Shown here one piece after another: positions 10,683 through 22,500 of a stretch of 64,000 bases of DNA. The translations under genes were made by a program, and so were the position numbers. The DNA is from Marisa cornuarietis (lineage: Eukaryota; Mollusca; Gastropoda; Architaenioglossa; Ampullariidae). Each line of letters starts with the position of its first letter. Position 1 is the first letter of the stretch. The DNA lies in assembly GCA_004794655.1 (NCBI GenBank), contig SMMW01000619.1, positions 434,001 to 498,000 on the forward strand. Direction: 5' to 3'. The notes below the pieces were generated by a model. The model was not told the DNA's origin, ran no database searches, and saw only the letters and a list, made by a program, of their open reading frames with translations.

Positions 10683-12188
10683 GTCCAGAGGTTTGTCTGT
10701 AGCTACCTGGTCTGTCGAGAGGTTTGTCTGTAGCTACCTGGTCTGTCGAGAGGTTTGTCTGTAGTTACCTGGTCTGTCGAGAGGTTTGTCTGTAGTTACC
10801 TGGTCTGTCGAGAGGTTTGTCTGTAGTTACCTGGTCTGTCGAGAGGTTTGTCTGTAGCTACCTGGTCTGTCGAGAGGTTTGTCTGTAGCTACCTGGTTTG
10901 TCGAGAGGTTTGTCTGTAGTTACCTTGTCTGTCGAGAGGTTTGTCTGTATAGCTACCTGGTCTGTCGAGAGATTTGTCTGTAGCTACCTGGTTTGTCGAG
11001 AGGTTTGTCTGTAGCTACCTGGTCTGTCGAGAGGTTTGTCTGTAGCTACCTGGTCTGTCAAGTTTTTTGTCTGTAGCTACCAGGTCTGTCGAGAGGTTTG
11101 TCTGTAGCTACCTGGTCTGTCGAGAGGTTTGTCTGTAGCTACCTGGTCTGTCAAGTTTTTTGTCTGTAGCTACCAGGTCTGTCGAGAGGTTTGTCTGTAG
11201 TTACCAGGTCTGTCGAGAGGTTTGTCTGTAGCTACCTGGTCTGTCAAGTTTTTTGTCTGTAGCTACCAGGTCTGTCGAGAGGTTTGTCTGTAGCTACCTG
11301 GTCTGTCGAGAGATTTGTCTGTAGTTACCAGGTCTGTCGAGAGGTTTGTCTGTAGTTACCTGGTCTGTCGAGAGGTTTGTCTGTAGTTACCTGGTCTGTC
11401 GAGAGGTTTGTCTGTAGCTACCTGGTCTGTCGAGAGGTTTGTCTGTAGCTACCTGGTTTGTCGAGAGGTTTGTCTGTAGTTACCAGGTCTGTCGAGAGGT
11501 TTGTCTGTATAGCTACCTGGTCTGTCGAGAGATTTGTCTGTAGCTACCTGGTTTGTCGAGAGGTTTGTCTGTAGCTACCTGGTCTGTCGAGAGGTTTGTC
11601 TGTAGCTACCTGGTCTGTCAAGTTTTTTGTCTGTAGCTACCAGGTCTGTCGAGAGGTTTGTCTGTAGTTACCTGGTCTGTCGAGAGGTTTGTCTGTAGTT
11701 ACCAGGTCTGTCGAGAGGTTTGTCTGTAGCTACCTGGTCTGTCAAGTTTTTTGTCTGTAGCTACCTGGTCTGTCGAGAGATTTGTCTGTAGTTACCAGGT
11801 CTGTCGAGAGGTTTGTCTGTAGTTACCTGGTCTGTCGAGAGGTTTGTCTGTAGTTACCTGGTCTGTCGAGAGGTTTGTCTGTAGCTACCTGGTTTGTCGA
11901 GAGGTTTGTCTGTAGTTACCTGGTCTGTCGAGAGGTTTGTCTGTAGTTACCTGGTCTGTCGAGAGGTTTGTCTGTAGCTACCTGGTCTGTCGAGAGGTTT
12001 GTCTGTAGTTACCTGGTCTGTCGAGAGGTTTGTCTGTAGCTACCTGGTCTGTCGAGAGGTTTGTCTGTAGCTACCTGGTCTGTCGAGAGGTTTGTCTGTA
12101 GCTACCTGGTCTGTCGAGAGGTTTGTCTGTAGCTACCTGGTCTGTCAAGAGGTTTGTCTGTAGCTACCTGGTCTGTCGAGAGGTTTGA
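10683..12188. repeat. 1.5-kb minisatellite, 31-bp unit, about 48 copies
   Basis: Unit contains GTAGCTACCTGGTCTGTCGA followed by GAGGTTTGTCT. Variants (TTTGTCG, GTTACC, CAAGTTTTTT, and an added TA in two copies near 10947 and 11510) recur in the same order, indicating segmental duplication within the array. It ends at a short (CA)n. Confidence 0.95.
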
Positions 12189-12690
12189 GGTGACACACAC
12201 ACACACACACACACACATCACAAGAACTTTATTTGAGTTGGGCGCAAGCTACACAAACTGAACTCACCCGACTTAACTAAGAGTAATGAAAGAGCTTGTC
12301 TACAAACAAACCAAAAGTTGTAAATCCTCATGAATAACATTGACCCGTGAAGCTGAGAGTAGGATTAACAGTAGGATGAGTAGGAGTAACAGTCTGTAGG
12401 TGAGGGCGAGTAGTGGTGAGTAGGTCGCTGCATGTAGTGTCACCAGGTGACAGGTGTAGACCACAATTAACCTATTAAGTCTCAGTCTGGCTTGTGTGTG
12501 TCGCTAGAATCTACACCAATAGCCCTCGAGCATGATCTCATTCTCATTCTCAGGCTTATTTCTTGTTCTTGATGATGACGAAGATGAAGTATGTGAGGAT
12601 GGTGTCAAATATTCAGCTGTTACATGAATACCACGATATAGGCCCTACCCTTCAGTCTGGGGGCCAAAAGCCGCAGCCTGTGTGAGTGGC
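12189..12690. other. Unique stretch, nothing recognised
   Basis: Between the 31-bp array and a two-copy repeat. AT-richer, with short GAGTAGGA-type repeats near 12357..12425. No coding or RNA gene signal seen. Confidence 0.4.
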
Positions 12691-12719
12691 GCGCGGTGCC
12701 AGAGTCCGGGTTAAAGCTA

Positions 12720-12962
12720 GGTTAACTGTGATCGTGTAGTGGGTGGACATGACGTGTACAGCAAGGTGAGTGAGTGAGCACATAGAGACGAGGTGCATGC
12801 TCACGTGTGTGTATGTGTGTGGGGGGGTGGGGGATGAGTGGTGGTTAACTGTGATCGTGTAGTGGGTGGACATGACGTGTACAGCAGGTGAGTGAGTGAG
12901 CACATAGAGACGAGGTGCATGCTCACGTGTGTGTATGTGTGTGGGGGGTGGGGGGATGAGTG
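12720..12962. repeat. Two-copy tandem repeat of about 122 bp
   Basis: The segment starting GTTAACTGTGATCGTGTAGT and running through GAGTGAGTGAGCACATAGAG to a G-run and GATGAGTGGT occurs twice with only small differences. Confidence 0.9.
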
Positions 12963-13270
12963 GTACTTTGTTGAGTAAATGGTGGTTGGTGGTAATCATT
13001 AACATCGACGTACGTCTTCCTCTTTCGCCGTTTCTTGGTAAATAAATTCTTCTTCCACCTGCTAGGATCGAGTCGTCTCCCTTATCCAGAAATTATGTCA
13101 CGAAATATTCTTTTGTTTGTGCCATTGAAAATAACTCTTTGCCATTTGTTTTCTGAGTACTTTAACGTTGTGCTGAAGAGGATACACTGATATATACACA
13201 CAGGAAGATAATGAAACAGTAAGCAAGACAGTGTCAAGGACACAGGGCGGGAGGTGTGTACCGAGGCTGC
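12963..13270. other. Unique stretch, no gene seen
   Basis: AT-rich sequence before the presumed AASS promoter zone; no homology or splice structure that I could support. Confidence 0.4.
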
Positions 13271-14099
13271 CATCTGATTGGTCAGAAGTAGGTCGCCTAC
13301 ACTGCGTGCTTCAGTAAACGACTTTGTTGGTCAACAGCCGAGTAAATGTTCCCTCACCAACAACAGCTCAGCACTAGGACACCAACAACAGCTCCAGTGA
13401 GTGAGTAACAAGCAGTCAGCACTGGGTGACGAGGGAGTTGCCTGCAGGTTGGCGGGTCAGTCAGACAGTCAGTCAGTCAGACAGTCAGTCACGCCTGACC
13501 TACTTGTGTACGAGGTTCAGGAGGGAAGACGACACGCGCACGCCACCCAAAGTTCACACAAAATCATCAGCGGTAAGTTGACCTCTTGCACAAAGTACTG
13601 TTCTGGAAAGTTCCATCATGTCTGTAGCTGCTGTTCGCCAAAGTTTAGCCGCTGCTCGTTTGTTGACCTCGCACCTACATCGGCAACATGCTGCAGGAGA
13701 GGAATAGTACAGGTGCGGGGTGGGGGGTGGGGGGTTGAAGGGCATCCTGACAGAGGGGTGATAATGATCCACCAGTCGCCATGTTTGCGGGAGGCAAGGG
13801 CAGATGTTGGGGGACATGTGTACTCTACAGCCGATGCTCTATTGCCATACACGTGTAGCTCGCTGCTTGTAACAGATGTCAGTCATGGGCGCCGTGATCA
13901 ACATGTCACAGTTTGCTTGGCCAGACACACCTCACTTGTTTTGACATTTCAGGGATAACTGTCGATTGTTTGACAACAAATTAAACGTATATAAGGCCAC
14001 ATAAACGCCCCGAAAGAGCACATTGACGCAGATACAAGTTTTCAGTGTGGACTTGCCAAGTAAACCGCTGGAATTTAAGATGTAGGCCTACCTGGTAAA

Positions 14100-14235
14100 A
14101 GATGCCAAAGCCTCCTGTACTCTTATGTCAGTTGTGAATTTGTGTCTTTGAATTTCTTTGTAAAGCGCATTGAGCCTTCTGTAAAGCAGGGAAATGCACT
14201 ATATAAATTTCCGTTATTATTATTATTATTATTTT
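14100..14235 (+). mobile_element. 3' tail of a LINE/SINE of the CR1/L2 type
   Basis: The series TGTAAAGCGCATTGAGCCTT, TGCACTATATAAATTTCCG and then (TTA)n is the typical end of L2/CR1-like LINEs and the SINEs that share their tails. The 29-bp array starts directly after the (ATT)n. Assigned by pattern memory. Confidence 0.65.
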
Positions 14236-14492
14236 GCAAACAAGGACTCATATACTGTTATGTTGTAAACAAGGACTCATATACTGTTATGTTGTAAACA
14301 AGGACTCATATACTGTTATGTTGTAAACAAGGACTCATATACTGTTATGTTGTAAACAAGGACTCATATACTGTTATGTTGTAAACAAGGACTCATATAC
14401 TGTTATGTTGTAAACAAGGACTCATGTACAGTTATGTTGTAAACAAGGACTCATATACAGTTATGTTGTAAACAAGGACTCACATACTGTTA
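14236..14492. repeat. 29-bp minisatellite, about 9 copies
   Basis: Unit contains AAACAAGGACTCATATACTG then TTATGTTGT. It abuts the (ATT)n tail of a LINE/SINE end. Confidence 0.9.
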
Positions 14493-15349
14493 TACTTCAG
14501 TGTTTAATTTTCTTGCAGAATGAGATTTGATGTACATCTTTAAGTTTCACCAACAACCATGGATATATATGTGTGTCTATATATGTATATATATGCACAC
14601 ACATGCGGTAACTAATGAAATTGTTACTTGTAATTCTGTTTCTGTTCAACACATTAATTGTCATACCAGGTAATTGAAATCTCACTATAGTGTCTAAGGG
14701 CTGATAACCCCTCTGTGTAGACAATTGTTGTATGACACATTTAATTATCGCTGCATCTAATTGTCTCAAAGTTACTGCTGAAATAGATGTTTCTTTATAA
14801 TTTCTCTCTTGAATGATTTAGGTTAACAGAAAGTTTACGCTGACTTGTATGTTTTGTGCTTGTGTTCAGGGGGGCTTGTTTAAAGTCTGATGTGGATGTC
14901 ACTTCTGGCAGCTTGCTCATTTAAATCATTGCCTACCTGGTGACTCACAAAACTGTAGTCTTTGTGGAAACAGGTATGTGTTAAACTACAGTGTGCTAGG
15001 GTAGTTGCCATACGACATTTCTCTTTGTAAGTTAAAAAAAATTACAATCCCAGCAAGAACAGTGGCAGAGGAAGAGAACCATACTGGTGGGAGTACCTTT
15101 CATTGCTGAGGGACGTCACAACGTAAATAACTCATGCCATTGTTTTTCTGGGATTTACTTGTCAATTCTTCCAGCTGTGATTAGATCTCGTGAGTAAAAT
15201 AAAGATGCTCCTACACTTGTAAGTCTGTCAACATCACATAAACAGGACTGCTCTTGCAAGATTGGACAAATGGTGTGGATTTGCATAGTGCTTAACCCAA
15301 GCCTTCCACCATCCTCCTCACACATGCACTTATTTATTGTAAGATACTG

Positions 15350-15665
15350 TCAGTCATGGGACAGTCAAATGTGTATATAGTATGTGTAAGATAATGTCTG
15401 TCGAATATATATATAGTACGTGTAAGATATTGATGTCAAGGGCTAGCTATATTTATATATGGTATGTGTAAGATATTGTCTGTCATATGTATATATGGTA
15501 TGTGTAAGATATTGAAGTCAAGGGCTAGCTATATTTATATATGGTATGTGTAATATATTGTCTGTCATATATATATATAGTATGTGTAAGATATTGAAGT
15601 CAAGGGCTAGCTATATTTATATATGGTATGTGTAAGATAATGTCTGTCATATTTATTTATGTTAT
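15350..15665. repeat. TA-rich interspersed tandem repeat, two alternating unit types
   Basis: GTATGTGTAAGATATTG is followed alternately by TCTGTCATAT or by AAGTCAAGGGCTAGCTATAT, giving an alternating higher-order unit of about 82 bp. Confidence 0.8.
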
Positions 15666-16079
15666 GTTATGTCTTGGGCTGGTCTTATGTATATAATATA
15701 TTTAATTGAATTTGTAGAGCATGTTTCCCTTGGAAACATAGATGTGAATTCAACTCATTAATCATCTGAATGGCAGCAGGCAAACATGAATTAAGTGCAT
15801 GAATGAATAAGAGGAACTGAGGAGTGAACAGAACAGTACGCTTCATTATGCAAGGTTTTGGGGCCAGATTTTAAAGCTTCGCATGTTTATTAGTAAAGAC
15901 TATTATTGTGAGAGTGATGATAATAGAATAAGCTGTTAAAATGATGTTTGATGAAATAAACTACATTTTGCTCAAAGTGTAACACAAACTGTTTCCATAC
16001 TTGTTGACAGGGCCATCAGGCCATCAGAACACAAGTCAGTTACAAAGCAATCTTCTGACCCTGCTATTCGTTGACTACC

Positions 16080-19000
16080 ATGCTGTTGTTGGTGGCACAG
16101 ACTGGTCGGTGGAGGACAGCGTTGGCAACATGGCGGGCCTTGTCATCATTCAGTGCCAGCAGACTACCACAGGACACGCAGCCTATCATGGCAATCAGAA
16201 GGGAGACAATCAATGTTTGGGAGCGACGAGCTCCACTCGCCCCACATCATGTGCGAAAATTGGTTAGAAAGGGGGTGAAAGTCATTGTACAGCCATCAGA
16301 TAGACGGGCATACAGCATGCAGGTAAAGAGGTTTCTGAATAAGCAAGGTTTTTGTCAGGGTTTAGGGTTGATAGACAGAGATGGGTTAGAGTTATATAAA
16401 GATACTTTTGAATAAGCATGGTGTTTGCCTCTCATTCTTATTACTTCCTGTTCCACTGACTTCATGCATATAGTCAGATGGTTCACAAGGAAATTGTTGA
16501 AACAGCTTACTAATTGTTGGTGTGCAAGATTATCTCAAATATCTTATTTAACAACAGTAATGAAGCTAACGATAGAGGTATTTACTGAATATTAAATTGA
16601 CCGAAAACATTAGTCACAGTTGCTCTTAGTATTTATCTCAACCGTCTTATTATTTAACAAAAACAATAATAAAGAGTAAGAAGAGAGGTATTTACTGAAT
16701 ATAATAAATTGACTGGAACGTGAGGCGACAGCAAGGGACCTCCATCTGCTTCTGTCTGCTGCTGTTCTGGGGGCCGTCTCCAGTGATAGGCCTCTGTTCT
16801 TGGGCTCTTTGGGCCTCCCTCTGTTCCTTGTTGGGCCAGAGACTTCCTTTTGGCTTTGATCCCTTGCCATCATAGGGCCAGTTGTCTGGACTGCTTCACT
16901 TCTACCAGACGAAGTTATTTCTCTAGCTGTCCTTTCCGTAGCATAAAGATTTTTATGGGATAGGGTTGCTAGACCTTTGCCCAACCCTCCTCCTTTCTCA
17001 TCCGGGCTTGGGACTGACAATGGCGAAGTTAATATAAATATAAGATTATAGGAAATCATTAGTGGCCACGTGCAACCCTTCCCTAGTAAAATAATAAAAT
17101 ATTTAACCAAGTAACATATTGCAACTTTGATAGGTATACTGGCAGGGGTACCCGACATTGACCAGATTAGATTTAATAAAAAGATTTATTTGGGGTACAT
17201 TTATTGGCCAAAAAATTGGGATGAAAGTGAAGCTTGCATATTTTATTGTCTTTTCTCAGCTCTTAGTACAAACAAAGATGAGCAGTACTCTAATTTTGGG
17301 GACTATCTTTCCTCCTATCCCCCTGCAAGGAGGTCACATTGTTTTTGTTATGCTGCTGGAAGTTCTATCATGATTGCTTTTGTGTTTTTCTTTGGTTCTT
17401 GTTGTTGTTTCTAACCTTGAAAAAACATAGTTGATCACCTTTTGACCACCTAAAGTGGTACTTGTGCAAAAGCTCAAGGAGTGCAGCACTGCTCAACAGC
17501 TAACGTGGAAACTTTTTCCAGACAACAGGGTCTCCCTCAAGGACTTCTCTCCCTTATGCCTGAATTCAGTTTCATAAAGATGATAAGAAAAATGATAGGA
17601 GAACAAATCAGAACTAATACTAAAGAACTAAAATAATAGAAGAATAAACCAGAACTATTGCTAAAGAACTAAGATGATAGCTTTCTTGTAAATGTAACAG
17701 AAAGCAGGTCCCTGCAATATTTGTGGATGTATGGTTACATCAACAAGTGAATCATTTCTTGTATGGTAACAGCTTTCTAGTTATTAAGTTTGGATCCGTA
17801 AAGTATCTCAGTTTTTTTGTTGACTCTTTATAGCTTGTATGGTAACAGGTTTCTGTTTAGTTTAGAATTAGTTGGTATCAGGGTTGTTTTTTTTGTTGAC
17901 TGTTTATATCTTTTAGAATTTCTTGATCTATGTAAATATTGACAGGTGTACAGTCCTATCAGCAAGTTAAGCAGGCCTTGTGAACCTAGTGAGGCAATAA
18001 AATGCAGTCATAAATATTTTCTTTACTGTTATTTAACAACTCTGCAGTAGAATTCTCAGGCAATTTCCAATTGGCAACAATTTTCATGTCTTTCTCATCA
18101 GCATCTCATCCACCATGTGTTACCTACATTTGCTTTATACCTTTCTAATGCAGTTTTCAAATTACATTTCATACATGATGTTTTGTTTGTCCCAGGAGTA
18201 CTCAAATGTTGGAGCAGTCATCCAAGAAGATATAGGAGAAGCCTCACTGGTGATAGGAGTCAAGCAGGTTCCCATTGATAACTTGATACCTGATCGAACA
18301 TACGCCTTTTTCTCTCACACCATCAAAGCACAGGAAGCCAACATGCCCCTGCTAGATGCCATCTTAGAAAAGGTGGGTGTTGCACTATAATTACAATAAT
18401 TACAAGCTAATTTAGGCCCAAGAAGTGTGGGAAAAGATTATTGTGGTGCAGTGGGTGTCACAGGATAGTGTTGGATATTGTTTGATGCACATCATGATCT
18501 TAAGCTCTCTATATAGCCTATTACCAGGAGCAAATCAAGACTATAGCAAGTTAATGGTGCACATAAATAAGAGCTTATTTACCAGTCTTATCATCTCTTA
18601 CATTAAAATATATACAGGAATCATCTTTGAGGCCATGTTGATGATCAGACAAGGTTTCAGTAGGCTTGTTCATCATTAGACAAGGGTTCAGAAAGCTTTT
18701 TGATTTGCAGATAAGACTTTGATAGGCTTGTTGATTTGTGGACAAGTTCTTCAGCAGGCTGGTTTATCAGGCAAAGGACTGAGATTGGTTTTATTAGGCT
18801 GTTAGTGTGTAGACAATGAATTCAGTGGATGCCATATGCAAAGGCAGACTCATGACAATGTTGCAGAACATACGTCTGGTGGACTATGAGAAGATGGTCA
18901 ACTCAGAAGGGGCACGTGTTGTAGCCTTTGGCAAATATGCTGGTGTGTCTGGCATGATCAATATTCTGCATGGTATGGGACTGCGCCTGCTGGCACTTGG

Positions 19001-19484
19001 GCATCATACTCCCTTCATGGTATGAATCTCTACCTCACAGATATATCCCAACTACATGAACACATACATATATGGATGCACACACACAATGTCATGCGCA
19101 CATACAAATTTGGCTGATGAATATTGTCATCTTTCCAGCACATTGGGCCAAGCCACAACTACCGCAACTCAGAAATGGCCAGACAGGCAGTTCGGGATGC
19201 AGGTTATGAAATTGCACTAGGTCGACTGCCACGCTCCATTGGGCCCCTGACTTTTGTCTTCACAGGCTCTGGCAATGTGTCACAGGTAATTGTAGAGCTG
19301 AGGATTTCTCCATGACTGCTTGGTATGACATAATTAACAGCTGAATGTATGACAGTGAGTTCTGGAAAGGGATGGAATTGTTTTCAAATACAAAGCTGTG
19401 GTACAAATACACGACAAAAAAAAAAATGCTGAGCTTGTCTTGCACTTGTGCAGGGAATATAGGTGAGGGCATTGGTACACAACT

Positions 19485-19520
<36 letters not shown>

Positions 19521-22500
19521 TTAAAATGCTAAAGAAAAACGAATCATAACATTTCTACAGTGATATGGTGGTGGATGTTAGTAGTATTGTGAGTACAGGT
19601 GAGATGTCAAAAATATTGTGAGTAGAGGTACAGTAGGTGCCAATATTATTATAAGTAGAGGTGATACAGGGGGAAACAATATTGTAAGTAAAGATAAGAC
19701 AGATGCTTGTAATATCAGGAGAGTAGAGACAGGTGCTAGTAATGTTATTAGGAGAGATGAGACAGGCAGAAATAATATTGTTAGTAAAGGTAAGACACAA
19801 ATGAATACAGGTGAGATAGTACAAGTAAAATGAGAAGAGGTTAAACAGTAGAAGCAACAAGTAAAGGTGAGATGGTACCAGTTATATTGTGAATAGAGAT
19901 GAAATAGGAGCAAAAGGAAGTACTGGGAAAATCCAGGTAAGGGAGGACTATTGAGGAGAACTGTTTCTGGGATACAATGTTATATTAATGTTCACTGTTA
20001 ATGTTGAAGGGAGTGACAACCAGGGTAGAGCAACATTTGGTTGACAGTCTGTTGTAAATAATTTATGGTTATGCAATTCTTTTATTGAGGAGAAAGAAAA
20101 TGTAAAGAATATTGTATTTTCAGGGTGCTCAAGAGGTCTTTCAGGAATTGCCTCATGAGTACATAGAGCCGGAGTACTTGCCCAAGGTTGTCAAACTTGG
20201 AAGTAAGTCAGTGAATTATCTGCCCACCATTACCAGCAGTCCTATCATTACCATTTCCATTAGCACTGGCTGGGAATCAGCCACTACTACCACTTGACAG
20301 TCAGAATCATCATTACCACAGCTGATTTGGACAATCTGGATCAGTCATTACCATTATCTCTACTCTTCATATAAACGTATGGTCTAAACATAAAGCTAAT
20401 TCCCATTGATCCACTAGCCTAATGACATACTTGCTTGTGTAGATCACTTTGATGAGTGCGTTCACTGTTGACTTGCTCGGTCATAGTTAAATGTTTCATT
20501 TTACAGATATGAACAAGGTCTATGCATGTGTTGTCAGTCGAGATGATCATTATGTTCGCAAAGATGGTGGAAAATTCAATGCAGAAGAATTTGAGGCTCA
20601 CCCTGAACGCTATGCCTCCACCTTTGGTCACAAGGTAGAAACTTGAACTCTGTCGTAGGTGTTGTCATCAAGTCTCCAAGAAATAGTGGTATACATTTTT
20701 ATACATATTTTGAGATTTTCTTGCAACTTCATAAATTTTTTGCAAACAGTGCTAGAGGATGGTGAAGTATATAGACATTTAAAATGAATTTTTTTTCACT
20801 TTGAAAATTTGTATGCAAACAATATTAGGGAAGGTGAGTTATGTGTATCAGCACTTTCTCTCCACTTTTTCTGTGTGTGAAGACATTTAAGCTCTTTCAG
20901 TCATTGGAAGACTTGTGAGTTTTGTTTTAATGTGCAGATTGCACCTTATGCATCATGCATCATAAACGGCATCTACTGGGCACCCAACTCTCCCCGTCTC
21001 ATGTCTATTCCTGATGCAAAAGTTCTCCTGCGCCCGACAAATGCCCCTTGGATTCCTTCCTCCCCTGGATGTCCCAACCTCCCACACCGTCTTCTGGCAA
21101 TCTGTGACATATCTGCTGATCCTGGAGGATCAATAGAATTTATGCGGGAGTGCACTACTATTGACTCACCATTTTGTTTATATGATGCTGAGCAGAATAT
21201 GGACACCAGCAGGTGAGGACTACTGACGGTCATGTGGTGGCTGTCATGATGGTTTGTACGGTGGTGTGCAGAGTGTGAAGTGAAGCTAAACAGGACTGGA
21301 GAAGTAGCTACAGCAGTAGTAAAAGCAAAACTGGGGAAGTAGCTACAGCAGTAGTAAAAGCAAAATTGGGGAAGTAGCTACAGCAGCGGTAAATGCAAAA
21401 CCAAAAATTGTGAATGTTTGAGATCAAGGAAAAAGGCATGTACTATAAAGGAGCTAAAGAAACAAAGTCATATAATGCACATCTTACACATGACACAGTT
21501 TTTTATTTTTTCCTGATTTTACAGTGTAGTAGAAATTTGTTTACAGATTTTGGTGTTCTGTATGAGTAGTCAGTCAAGAAATCCTATGATTTCCAGCACT
21601 ATGTGTTTTCTGTGTGTTTTGTGTTTTTGACAAACATTTGTGAGAGTTCAGCACCAAAGTACTTCACATGTCTGCAGGCAATATGAATAGCTCATAAAAA
21701 CTTTTTTGTACTAATATTTTATTAGATATTTACATGGCTTTTTAAATATACCTATTCTAAATTATAAACTCATGAAATAGAAAAGAACTAATCCAAAAAT
21801 AACAAAAACGAAAGGCGAATGATTTAAAGGAAACCTAACTGTGTTTACATTTATTGACATCTTGTGTCCCTCGTCTAGAAACTTTGATGTTAACTTTGTT
21901 CATGTTTTGTAACATTTGTGACCCTTCTCCAGTAGCTTTGCTTTTAGCTGTGACTTCTTGTGTCTCTTGTCTGATAAACTTCATGTTAAGTGTGTTGATA
22001 TTTTAGTGACATTTTGTGTACATTATCTGGTAGTTGTGCTGAGTGTGTTTATATTTAGTGGCAGCTTTTACCCTTTGTGTGGCAGCTTTCATATAAAGTG
22101 TTTTTCCATTGAGTGACATCTTTTAACCCTTCTCTGGTAGCTTTGCAGGCAATGGTGTTCTGATCTGCTCCATAGACAACATGCCGGCACAAATTCCTCG
22201 TGAAGCAACTGACTTCTTTGGTAGCCTTCTCCTTCCTTACATCCCAGAGATGGTATATGATTCTACTGGCATTGTTATATCTCAAATGTCTCCTGTTTTA
22301 CATTCTGTCATATGTATAGCTTTACACTCATTATCTTTGTTAGTTCTAACTGTATTACATTCCGGAGATGGATTGTGATCCCTTGGTGGTGTCATGTCTC
22401 AGAGATTTTACACTTTGCTACATATATTAATTTAGCTTTACACTCATCAGCCTTGTTAGTTGTAACTGTATTACATTCATGTGGGGTGAGCATTTGTTTT

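Larger units (their letters stand above)
13271..16079 (+). promoter_or_regulatory. AASS upstream region with candidate 5' untranslated exons
   Basis: AASS coding exon 1 begins after an acceptor at 16010, so the promoter lies further upstream. Candidate donors are GTAAGT at 13573 (after ATCAGCG) and GTATGT at 14973 (after AAACAG). An inverted CCAAT box (ATTGG, 13277..13281) lies about 300 bases before the first donor, in a moderately CpG-containing stretch. The interval also holds a LINE/SINE-type tail, a 29-bp array and a TA-rich repeat, listed separately; 14493..15350 and 15680..16010 show nothing recognisable. The assignment of promoter and leader exons is inference. Confidence 0.35.

Noticed and set aside
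22145..22150. CAG at the start of AASS exon 8 as acceptor
   Set aside because: Using it breaks the phase from exon 7 and removes residues conserved in the family; the TAG ending at 22140 fits.
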